Positions 1 to 5,530 of a stretch of DNA of 5,530 bases are shown piece after piece. The DNA lies in NCBI GenBank assembly GCA_029779385.1, contig JAKPAQ010000445.1, positions 1 to 5,530 of the forward strand, in the 5' to 3' direction. The notes under the pieces were generated by a model. The model was given only the letters and a program-made list of their open reading frames with translations. It was not told where the DNA came from and did no database searches. Position 1 is the first letter of the stretch, and the number at the start of each line of letters is the position of its first letter. This DNA comes from Actinomycetes bacterium. Lineage in GTDB: Bacteria > Actinomycetota > Actinomycetes > Propionibacteriales > Nocardioidaceae. Both the position numbers and the translations under genes were made by a program.

Positions 1-2
1 TA

Positions 3-317
3 TTCAGTGATTTCCGTGGCGTGCTCGGCCGTTACTTCTACTATTATTTGTCGACTTTTCTACGTCCTGTCGCTCTCGCTGGCAGCAATACAGTCACAAT
101 GGAGTCGCTTCGTCGCCCAGTGCTCGCAGATTTCGCAGTAGCTCTGCCACCACTCGATGAGCAGGCCAATACCGTCATATATCTCGATGACCGCACATCG
201 AAGATCGACGCTCTGATCGCCGAGTCGGAGAAGTTCATCGAGCTTGCCCGCGAACGTCGATCGGCACTCATCACCGCCGCGGTAACCGGCCAGATCGACG
301 TCCGGGAGGCGTCCTGA
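3..317 (+). CDS. hsdS: Type I restriction enzyme specificity subunit HsdS, C-terminal fragment (cut by window edge)
   Basis: HsdS is the DNA-recognition subunit of type I RM enzymes. It binds two HsdM and positions them on a bipartite target. Only the last 104 codons are present, in a frame open to the left edge, so the start lies outside; the GTG at 21 is internal. Visible are the end of the second target-recognition domain and the conserved segment after it: LPPLDEQ (nt 144-164), then a helical stretch with RTSKIDALIAESEKFIELAR, then ERRSALITAAVTGQID (nt 252-299) close to the C-terminus. This 'PPL-EQ ... kID-Li ... ERR-ALI-AAVTGqIDvr' pattern is a hallmark of HsdS C-terminal conserved regions, whose long helices contact HsdM. 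The stop (315-317) shares one base with the ATG of the next gene. The family is certain enough; target specificity cannot be inferred from this piece. Confidence 0.93.
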   Translation, partial: FSDFRGVLGRYFYYYLSTFLRPVALAGSNTVTMESLRRPVLADFAVALPPLDEQANTVIYLDDRTSKIDALIAESEKFIELARERRSALITAAVTGQIDVREAS

Positions 318-1033
318 TGCTGTTGGCATTCGTCGATGAGTCCGATCACGGCGACTTCCGTTGTTTCGGGGCGATCCTGGCGGATGAGAATGCAACGAAG
401 CAGCTCACCGACCAGCTCAACGCACTGATGATCCAGGCGAGCAAGGATTATGGAATACCCGCGACCACCGAGTTCCATGCTCACCCTATGTTTCATGGCA
501 AAGAGGCGTGGGAGGGTGTTGGTCAACGTGCCCGGGCGAACCTGCACGAGAAGGTCATCGACGCTATCGTGGGGGCCGATGTCACTCTGCTGCTGCGGCA
601 CGTCAGCGAGCAGCGTCTGCGGGATCGACAGGATCGGCGTGGCTACCCGGACCGGTTCCCACCAGAGCAGGTCTGCTTCCAGCACATTCTGCAACGTGTA
701 GAGAATGTCGCGTCAAGGCAGGGGACGTACGCGCTCGTAATCGCTGACGAACGGGGTGATCGCGAACGCCACCGCGAACGATTCGCGGTCTATCAAACCG
801 ATGGAACTCCCGGCGTCCACCGGCACACCACCCTTCCTTCGCTCCTCGACACTGTTCATTTCGCACCGAGCCATCACTCACGGATGCTGCAGGCAGCGGA
901 CATGTTGGCGTTCACCTACCGCCGATACCAGACGGTCCGCGAGACAGATCATCGTGCGCAGCGAGTGATGGACAGGCTGTGGTCGAAGTTGCAGGACTCC
1001 GGAAAACTACATAGTCCAGGCGGATGGCCGTGA
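317..1033 (+). CDS. DUF3800 domain-containing protein
   Basis: This is a 238-residue protein of the DUF3800 family, which has no firmly established biochemical role. Family-typical signatures are visible: an N-terminal FVDESD (residues 5-10, acidic D7/E8), an EFHA segment (52-55), a central strand ending in acidic IADERGD (142-148), and the C-terminal APSHHSRMLQAADMLAF segment (183-199) with D195. Acidic residues at the ends of predicted strands suggest a metal-dependent, RNase H-like nuclease fold; this is inference. The length fits the family. The ATG is chosen because GGGAGG (304-309) lies 7 nt upstream and the codon overlaps the hsdS stop (TGATG), which implies translational coupling. DUF3800 genes are often seen in defence islands and near RM genes. 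Here the gene sits between hsdS and hsdR, so an accessory defence role is plausible but unproven. No signal peptide or membrane segment is seen. Confidence 0.85.
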   Translation: MLLAFVDESDHGDFRCFGAILADENATKQLTDQLNALMIQASKDYGIPATTEFHAHPMFHGKEAWEGVGQRARANLHEKVIDAIVGADVTLLLRHVSEQRLRDRQDRRGYPDRFPPEQVCFQHILQRVENVASRQGTYALVIADERGDRERHRERFAVYQTDGTPGVHRHTTLPSLLDTVHFAPSHHSRMLQAADMLAFTYRRYQTVRETDHRAQRVMDRLWSKLQDSGKLHSPGGWP

Positions 1034-1040
1034 TGCACAA

Positions 1041-1063
1041 CAGCCCCGCACGGGGCGGGGCTG
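1041..1063 (+). terminator. GC-rich hairpin, probable terminator of the hsdS-DUF3800 operon
   Basis: There is a perfect 9-bp inverted repeat, CAGCCCCGC / GCGGGGCTG (1041-1049 and 1055-1063), with a 5-nt loop ACGGG, starting 8 nt after the DUF3800 stop codon. No T-tract follows, which is common for actinobacterial terminators. Its position directly after an operon and ahead of a new promoter supports the call. It could also act as an mRNA-stabilising 3' hairpin. Confidence 0.7.
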
Positions 1064-1194
1064 AGGGCCATGCGGGCGGCATCACTGCGGCCTGCACGAC
1101 AATACTAGCACGTGGGGAGCGGTCAATGACGTGGACGTGGACGGCCTCAGTGTCGGTGTTACCGGCGACTGGCACCGACCCTAGCCCCGTGCAC

Positions 1195-1208
1195 TAGCGT
1201 CACTCCCG
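1195..1208 (+). promoter_or_regulatory. Putative -10 box and leaderless transcription start of hsdR
   Basis: TAGCGT (1195-1200) fits the actinobacterial -10 pattern TANNNT and is followed by exactly 7 nt before the hsdR GTG at 1208. No purine-rich ribosome-binding site precedes that GTG (the upstream bases are CACTCCC). This geometry puts the transcription start on the start codon itself, the arrangement of leaderless mRNAs common in mycobacteria and relatives. A -35 element is not convincing at the expected distance. This is an inference from spacing only. Confidence 0.45.
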
Positions 1209-3148
1209 TGGCGCAGCATAACGAGATCGAGTTCGAGCGGGAGTTCGCCGAGTACCTCGCGGCGCACGGCTGGCTGTATTCGATGAACGACACCGGCTAC
1301 GACAAGGAACGCGCCCTGTTCCCTGCCGACGTGCTCGGCTGGCTGCGCGATACCCAGCCCGAACAGGTGGACAAGGTCATCAAACCGGGGTCCAAGGACG
1401 TCGCCAAGCAGGAACTCCAGCTGCTGGACCGGCTCGTGAAGGTGCTTGATCTGCCGTTGGCCAACGGCGGCGGCACCCTGAACGTGCTGCGCAACGGGTT
1501 CTCACATCTGTCGGGCAAGTTCGCGATGTGCGTATTCCGGCCCGAGTCGACACTGAACGCCAAACGCAACACCGATCATGCGGCGGTGCGGCTGCGAGTG
1601 ATGCGGCAGGTGCACTTTTCCACCGCCGACAACCGGTCGGTGGATCTGGTGTTCTTCGTCAACGGACTGCCTGTGGCCACAGCCGAACTCAAAACCGACT
1701 TCACCCAGTCGGTTGCGGACGCGATCACTCAGTACCGCGCCACCCGCCTGCCCAAAGATCCGAAGACCGGGCTGGTGCAACCTCTGTTCCTATCCGGTGC
1801 CCGCGCGCTGGTGCATTTCGCCGTCTCCAACGATGAAGTGTGGATGACCACCCACCTCGTCGGTGAGAAGACCCACTTCCTCCCGTTCAACCGGGGCACC
1901 GAGGACGGCGGCGCAGGAAACCTATTGAACCCGAACGGTTCCCGATCCTCGTATCTGTGGGAACGGGTGTTGCAGCGTGATGCGTGGCTCAACATTCTGG
2001 GCCGGCTCATGTACATCAAGCACGAGTCGAGTACCGACCCGATCAGCGGCAAGACGACCAAGACGGCGACGCTGCGGTTCCCGCGGTTTCACCAGTGGGA
2101 AGCGGTCACCGAACTCACCGCAGCTGTCACCGCCGAAGGTGTCGGGCGGCGGTACCTGATTCAGCATTCGGCCGGGTCGGGAAAAACCGATTCGATTGCG
2201 TGGACCGCGCACCGGATGGCGCGGCTACAGGTGGACAACACCAAGGTGTTCGACTCGGTCATCGTCGTCACCGACCGCAACGTCCTCGACGCGCAGTTGC
2301 AGGATGCGATCAAACAGATCGACAACGATCAGGGCATCGTTGTGGCGATCGACCAGACCGAGGCCACCAAGGCCGGGGGTTCCAAGTCGTCGCTGCTGGC
2401 GAAGGCGTTGACCGATGGCAAGTTGATCATTGTCGTCACCATCCAGACCTTCCCCTTCGCGATGGCCGCGATCCGGCAGCACAAGGGTCTCAAGGGTAAG
2501 AAGTTCGCGGTGATCGCTGACGAGGCGCACTCCTCCCAGTCCGGACAGATCGCCGGCAAACTCAAAGCGGTCCTAACCGCCGAGGAACTGCAAGACATCG
2601 AGGACGGCGGGGAGATCGACGTCGAGGCGATCCTGGCCGCCGAGGCTACCGACCGCGCCGACTCGTCGAACATCTCCTACTTCGCGTTCACTGCCACACC
2701 GAAAGGCAAGACCCTCGAACTGTTCGGGCGCCGGCCCAGCCCAGACGAGCCGCCGGCACCGTTTCACGTGTACACGATGAAGCAGGCGATCGAAGAGGGC
2801 TACATCCTCGATGTCCTCACCGGCTATCACAGCTTCACACTGGCCTTCCAGATCGGTCAGAAGGTGGCCGACGAAGAGCACGAGGTCGACCAGGCCGAAG
2901 CCACGAAGGCGGTGATGAAGTGGGTCAAGATCAACCCGCAAACCATCTCCCAGAAGTCGGCGATCATCGTCGAACACTTCCGCGAGAACGTCGCCCACCT
3001 GCTCGACGGACACGCCAAAGCGATGGTGGTGGCTGACTCCCGCAAGGCCGCCGTCCGCTACAAACTCGCGATCGACGACCACATCACCAAGAAGGGCTAC
3101 GGCTACCGCACCCTGGTCGCGTTCTCCGGCAGCGTCATCGACCCCTAG
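1208..3148 (+). CDS. hsdR: HsdR N-terminal part: nuclease and first helicase lobe, ending at the premature TAG
   Basis: This is a 646-residue product if translation stops at the amber codon. Residues 1-80 hold the HNEIEFEREF...HGWLYS opening typical of the family, which supports the GTG start. The PD-(D/E)xK nuclease is seen as D146 in SVDLVFF and E160-L-K162 in ATAELK (nt 1685-1693). The helicase part shows a Q-like FHQWEAV (294-300), Walker A SAGSGKT (321-327, nt 2168-2188), VIVVTDRNVLDAQL (351-364), DEAH (438-441, nt 2519-2530) and motif III FTATP (494-498, nt 2687-2701). Residues from about 510 enter the second RecA lobe, with AMVVADSRKAAVRYK (605-619) and VAFSGS (637-642). Motifs V and VI are lost. 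The fragment could still bind ATP and perhaps HsdM, but should not translocate or restrict. Confidence 0.85.
   Translation: MAQHNEIEFEREFAEYLAAHGWLYSMNDTGYDKERALFPADVLGWLRDTQPEQVDKVIKPGSKDVAKQELQLLDRLVKVLDLPLANGGGTLNVLRNGFSHLSGKFAMCVFRPESTLNAKRNTDHAAVRLRVMRQVHFSTADNRSVDLVFFVNGLPVATAELKTDFTQSVADAITQYRATRLPKDPKTGLVQPLFLSGARALVHFAVSNDEVWMTTHLVGEKTHFLPFNRGTEDGGAGNLLNPNGSRSSYLWERVLQRDAWLNILGRLMYIKHESSTDPISGKTTKTATLRFPRFHQWEAVTELTAAVTAEGVGRRYLIQHSAGSGKTDSIAWTAHRMARLQVDNTKVFDSVIVVTDRNVLDAQLQDAIKQIDNDQGIVVAIDQTEATKAGGSKSSLLAKALTDGKLIIVVTIQTFPFAMAAIRQHKGLKGKKFAVIADEAHSSQSGQIAGKLKAVLTAEELQDIEDGGEIDVEAILAAEATDRADSSNISYFAFTATPKGKTLELFGRRPSPDEPPAPFHVYTMKQAIEEGYILDVLTGYHSFTLAFQIGQKVADEEHEVDQAEATKAVMKWVKINPQTISQKSAIIVEHFRENVAHLLDGHAKAMVVADSRKAAVRYKLAIDDHITKKGYGYRTLVAFSGSVIDP
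3146..3148 (+). other. Premature in-frame amber stop codon in hsdR
   Basis: TAG at codon 647 of hsdR lies between CCC and TCC. Codons on both sides belong to the same frame and the same conserved block (...SVIDP, stop, SGPDSLTEAS...), so the lesion is a substitution rather than an indel or deletion. The position normally holds a sense residue between the 'FSG-v-DP' and 'TEa-MNPG' elements, typically acidic as I recall the family. GAG to TAG is one possible one-base route. Confidence 0.9.
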
Positions 3149-3163
3149 TCCGGTCCCGACTCG

Positions 3164-4321
3164 TTGACCGAGGCGAGCATGAACCCGGGTATCAGTGACC
3201 TGCGGACCGCGTTCACCGGCGAGCAGTTCACAGTGATGATCGTGGCCAACAAGTTCCAGACCGGCTTCGACCAGCCCCTGCTGTGCGCCATGTACGTCGA
3301 CCGCAAACTCTCCGGCGTCACCGCGGTACAAACACTGTCCCGACTCAACCGCACCTACCGAACCCCTTCGGGCACAACAAAAACTGCAGCAATGACGCAG
3401 GTCGTCGACTTCGTCAACGACCCCGCCGGCATCCGTGAGGCGTTCGAACCGTACTTCACCGACGCATTCCTGGAAACCGAAACCGACCCCAACCTCGTAC
3501 ACGACCTGTCCACCAAACTCGACACCGCCGCCATCTACACCCCCGACGAAATCGACCGGTGCGCACAGGCATACGTGCAGGGCAAACACAACGCTCTCTC
3601 CGCGGCCGTCGACCACGGCAAGAAGCGATTCGCCGACCGCTACACCGCCGCCCTCACCGCCAACGGCGGCGAAGGCGACAAACCCGAACTCGCCGAACTC
3701 GACATGTTCCGTCATGACGTCGGATCCTTTGTGCGGCTCTACGACTTCATGTCCCAGATCATCGACTACGGCGACCCCGACCTCGAGAAGAAGCAGATCT
3801 ACCTGCGCTACCTCGAACGCGTCATCAGACCCGACAACTACACCGCCGAGATCGACCTGTCCGACATCATCCTCAAAGAAGTCGCCCACAAGGACAAGGG
3901 CAAGACCGACATCAGCCTCGGCACCAAGGTCGGCCTGACCGGGATCACCGCCGCAGGATCCGGAGAGAAACGCGACCCCACCATGGTCGCCTTCCAGCAA
4001 GTCCTCGACCGCCTCAACGAACTGTTCGGCTCCGAAGACTTCTCCACCTCCCAGAAGACCTCGTTCATCGAATCCCTGCTGCAAACCCTGCTCGCCGACC
4101 GCGACCTCGTCCAGCAGGCCAAGGTCAACACCCCCAAACAGTTCACCGAATCCCCCGACTTCGAATTCGCCGTCACCGGCGCCGTCGCCGACAACCACGG
4201 CGCCCACGAAAAGATGAGCAACTACTTCTTCAGCGACGCACCCGGACGTACTCACCTGATCTCCGACATCGCCAAGTGGTTCTACCAGGTCGTCACACAT
4301 GAGGAGGCACAGCAGTCGTGA
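3164..4321 (+). CDS. hsdR: HsdR C-terminal part: helicase motifs V/VI and C-terminal helical domain
   Basis: This is the remainder of hsdR in the same frame as 1208-3148. The first usable start after the amber codon is TTG 3164, or ATG 3179 with only a weak GAGGCGAG just upstream, so independent translation is doubtful. Numbering from the full gene, motif V is ANKFQTGFDQP (680-690) and motif VI QTLSRLNRT (708-716, nt 3329-3355), followed by VDFVNDPAGI. Then comes the helical C-terminal region, including SFVRLYDFMSQIIDYGDPDL and LRYLERVI, which in type I enzymes helps dock HsdR on the methylase core. The tail (VADNHGAHEKMSNYFFSD...) is complete and shows no decay, so the nonsense change is probably recent. 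The stop overlaps the next gene by 4 nt. Codons are overwhelmingly C-ending, more so than in neighbouring genes. Confidence 0.75.
   Translation: MTEASMNPGISDLRTAFTGEQFTVMIVANKFQTGFDQPLLCAMYVDRKLSGVTAVQTLSRLNRTYRTPSGTTKTAAMTQVVDFVNDPAGIREAFEPYFTDAFLETETDPNLVHDLSTKLDTAAIYTPDEIDRCAQAYVQGKHNALSAAVDHGKKRFADRYTAALTANGGEGDKPELAELDMFRHDVGSFVRLYDFMSQIIDYGDPDLEKKQIYLRYLERVIRPDNYTAEIDLSDIILKEVAHKDKGKTDISLGTKVGLTGITAAGSGEKRDPTMVAFQQVLDRLNELFGSEDFSTSQKTSFIESLLQTLLADRDLVQQAKVNTPKQFTESPDFEFAVTGAVADNHGAHEKMSNYFFSDAPGRTHLISDIAKWFYQVVTHEEAQQS
4301..4307 (+). promoter_or_regulatory. Ribosome-binding site of the methyltransferase-like gene, inside the hsdR end
   Basis: GAGGAGG lies inside the last hsdR codons, 10 nt before the GTG at 4318. 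Together with the GTGA overlap it decides the start and indicates translational coupling of hsdR and the downstream gene. If ribosomes stop at the hsdR amber codon, this strong site could still allow independent initiation. Confidence 0.7.
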
Positions 4322-5406
4322 AGGATAGGGGCCCACATCCTGCGCTACGGACGATTCTCAATGACACGACGGAGGTCTCCTATTCTGACCTGGACTATGA
4401 GATCGCCGGTCGCGAATCCACTACCAGTGATTCGCTTGCTCGGTTGCTCACCATCGGCTGTCTCAGTCGCTTGGATCCCGACCGAACCTCGGTTGATATC
4501 TGGGATCCTGCCGCAGGTATCGGCTACGCGGGCTTCCTGATCGCTGACGCCCTTCAATCTGTGGGAGTCCAAGTGAAGTACCGCGGCCAGGACATCAACG
4601 AACAAGCGGTGTCGGCATGTCAGCGCCGTTTCGCAGAGGTATCGGACGCCAAGGTGAACCTCGGCGACACTCTGGCACACGACACGTTCCCCGATTTCGA
4701 GGCGGACCTTGTCATCGTGGATGCACCGTTTGGCCTGAGTTGGGAGACTTCAGCGGATGCAATAGAAACTCGGCGTGAGTCTGGTGCGTTCCACTTCGGG
4801 CTACCGCGAGTCTCGGACGGAACCTGGCTATTCATCTCCCTTGCACTTGAAAAGTTGCGACCCGCGGAACAGGGAGGTGGCCGTGTAGCCGCTCTCGTTG
4901 CTCCAGCGGCACTTAGCAGCGTCGACGGTGCCGCCATCCGGGAACGAATCGTGGAAGCGGGGCTACTTGAATCTGTGACCCGGCTCCCAGCCGCCCTCGC
5001 ACCAAACACTCAGATAACCTTATATCTCTTAACATTCACCAATCGCTCTCCGAGCTCGGGGCGTGGCAAGGTAGCGGTTGCCGATATGCAAACGCAGTAC
5101 ACGACTGAGCGTCGACATCGATCGATGACACCGATAAGTTTCAAAGAACTCGAATCCGGTCTACGAACTGGCAAACCAGGAAAACGCAACCGAGTAATCG
5201 ACGTCCAGCAGTTAATCCGAAGAAGTGCGGAGCTATCCCGGACTACCCCCGAAGGACTACGATTCTCGTGGCGGATAGACACATACAACGATACACCAAT
5301 CGATGATTCACTGCTGAAACTTCGCTACTCTGACCTAGATCCGCGAGTAGTGGTGGGAGTTCCGGCGTTTGAGAAGACAAAAGTGCTTGTCCTGGTTGAT
5401 AATTGA
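4318..5406 (+). CDS. N-6 adenine DNA methyltransferase-like protein (HsdM-related, probably 3'-truncated)
   Basis: This is a 362-residue protein of the N6-adenine methyltransferase superfamily. Motif I (SAM binding) is DPAAGIGYAGF (63-73) against the usual DPACGSGGFL, followed by RGQDIN (89-94), which matches the SAM-contacting G-(E/Q)-(E/D)-(I)-N strand of HsdM. Motif IV is DAPFG (135-139) instead of N/DPPF/Y. Downstream, DGTWLFISLALEKLRP, GGRVAALVAP and IRERIVEAGLLESVTRLPAAL follow the HsdM order. The roughly 150-residue N-terminal helical domain of HsdM is missing: only about 60 residues precede motif I. GTG 4318 overlaps the hsdR stop (GTGA) and has a good RBS, so it is an operon partner of hsdR. 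It may be an accessory or orphan methylase, or a degenerate one. Codon use is less GC-biased than hsdR, with an AT-richer 3' third. The ORF ends 40 nt before a transposase-like start, so its C-terminus may be lost or replaced by insertion sequence DNA. Confidence 0.75.
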   Translation: MKDRGPHPALRTILNDTTEVSYSDLDYEIAGRESTTSDSLARLLTIGCLSRLDPDRTSVDIWDPAAGIGYAGFLIADALQSVGVQVKYRGQDINEQAVSACQRRFAEVSDAKVNLGDTLAHDTFPDFEADLVIVDAPFGLSWETSADAIETRRESGAFHFGLPRVSDGTWLFISLALEKLRPAEQGGGRVAALVAPAALSSVDGAAIRERIVEAGLLESVTRLPAALAPNTQITLYLLTFTNRSPSSGRGKVAVADMQTQYTTERRHRSMTPISFKELESGLRTGKPGKRNRVIDVQQLIRRSAELSRTTPEGLRFSWRIDTYNDTPIDDSLLKLRYSDLDPRVVVGVPAFEKTKVLVLVDN

Positions 5407-5530
5407 GGTTGCGAAGCCAAAAACTATCAGACCGGGAGAAGCACCTTGTCGGTGAAAAGTGTACGCCGCGGGAGGAGGAAGGCCAAGCGTGTGCGGATCG
5501 GTGAGCCCGACCCGTCGCTGACCGGCCGGG
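5407..5530 (+). mobile_element. Probable left end of an insertion sequence (IS1380-like), running off the window
   Basis: The tentative boundary lies between roughly 5390 and 5430, because the next ORF resembles a transposase N-terminus. The terminal inverted repeat and target duplication cannot be identified, since the right end is outside the window. A start as early as CCTGGTTGATAATTG (5391-5405) is possible; the last residues of the methyltransferase ORF would then be IS-encoded. Low certainty on type and exact edge. Confidence 0.35.
5446..5530 (+). CDS. Probable transposase N-terminus (IS1380-type), cut by window edge
   Basis: An open frame starts at TTG 5446 and is still open at the window end, giving 28 codons. 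GGGAGAA (5434-5440) lies at good spacing before the TTG; GTG 5452 is a second option but sits further from the RBS. The peptide starts MSVKSVRRGRRKAKRVRIGE and continues PDPSLTGR. A basic N-terminus followed by 'vRiG-pDpSLT' resembles, from memory, the opening of actinobacterial IS1380-family DDE transposases (which continue with a G-aAv-eL-drLg segment). The catalytic domain is outside the window, so the assignment rests on a short stretch and could be wrong. Confidence 0.45.
   Translation, partial: MSVKSVRRGRRKAKRVRIGEPDPSLTGR

Larger units (their letters stand above)
1208..4321 (+). pseudogene. hsdR: Type I restriction endonuclease subunit R (hsdR), interrupted by an in-frame amber codon
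   Basis: HsdR is the motor and nuclease subunit of type I RM. It uses ATP to translocate DNA toward the HsdM2HsdS complex and cuts unmodified DNA. The frame opened by GTG 1208 runs 646 codons to TAG (3146-3148) and then continues in the same frame, without any shift, to TGA 4319-4321. The total is 1037 sense codons plus one internal stop, a normal length for this HsdR family. Homology is continuous across the stop: VAFSGSVIDP before it and SGPDSLTEASMNPG directly after it, a conserved stretch of the family. One substituted base (for example from GAG or TAC) would explain it. The break separates the N-terminal nuclease plus first RecA lobe and most of the second lobe from helicase motifs V and VI. 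No repeat at the site suggests phase variation. It is most likely a nonsense pseudogene; readthrough, suppression or a sequence error are alternatives. Confidence 0.85.

Noticed and set aside
44..694. 216-codon minus-strand frame opposite hsdS and DUF3800
   Set aside because: Both plus-strand genes have recognised family motifs and coupled starts; the antisense frame shows no domain and no RBS-supported start.
1127..1142. Short tandem GACGTG GACGTG GAC
   Set aside because: Only two and a half 6-nt units; too short to call a repeat array or operator without more copies.
3146..3148. Programmed recoding (frameshift or special amino acid) at the hsdR stop
   Set aside because: The frame is unchanged on both sides, so no frameshift is needed. 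No slippery heptamer is visible, and actinobacteria are not known to insert pyrrolysine at such sites; plain nonsense mutation is simpler.
3435..3938. 167-codon plus-strand frame rich in T, P, S and R
   Set aside because: It is an out-of-frame shadow of the hsdR C-terminal region; low-complexity composition and no homology-like motifs, while the hsdR frame carries clear family sequence.
2573..4336. Long 587-codon open frame on the minus strand
   Set aside because: It is antisense to hsdR across its amber codon. Its product is a monotonous V/G/D/L-rich sequence with no motifs, the usual by-product of C-ending codons on the other strand.
1..5530. CRISPR arrays, tRNA or rRNA genes
   Set aside because: No regularly spaced direct repeats and no cloverleaf-forming or conserved RNA segments were recognised; the window is almost fully coding.

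Overview
The window looks like chromosomal accessory DNA from a high-GC actinobacterium (Mycobacterium/Rhodococcus/Gordonia-like). The genes use strongly G/C-ending codons, GTG and TTG starts occur, the main gene appears to be leaderless, and a hairpin without a U-tract follows one operon. It is part of a type I restriction-modification (RM) island that carries one clear inactivating lesion and probably a second.

Layout, all on the + strand. (1) Positions 3-317 hold the C-terminal end of an HsdS specificity subunit; the rest of hsdS, and presumably hsdM, lie to the left. (2) Positions 317-1033 hold a DUF3800 protein whose ATG shares a base with the hsdS stop (TGATG), so the two are probably co-translated. 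(3) A GC-rich hairpin at 1041-1063 closes this operon. A 174-bp intergenic gap then contains a likely -10 box placed for a leaderless start. (4) Positions 1208-4321 hold hsdR, the restriction/translocase subunit (1037 sense codons if read through), interrupted by a single in-frame TAG at 3146-3148 just before helicase motif V. (5) Positions 4318-5406 hold an N6-adenine methyltransferase-like protein that overlaps the hsdR stop by 4 nt (GTGA). It lacks the usual HsdM N-terminal domain and has atypical motifs I and IV. (6) From about 5446 to the right edge there is the start of a basic ORF resembling the N-terminus of an IS1380-type transposase, so an insertion sequence probably borders, and may have truncated, the methyltransferase gene.

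In an intact system, HsdM2-HsdS would methylate a bipartite site, and HsdR would add ATP-driven translocation and cleavage of unmodified DNA. Here the amber codon should abolish HsdR activity unless it is suppressed, which would leave a methylation-only system (assuming hsdM and the rest of hsdS are intact). The DUF3800 protein and the second methyltransferase-like protein are accessory genes whose roles cannot be read from sequence. The most interesting points are the clean nonsense codon in an otherwise well-preserved hsdR, the coupled unusual methyltransferase, and the DUF3800 gene embedded in the hsdS operon.
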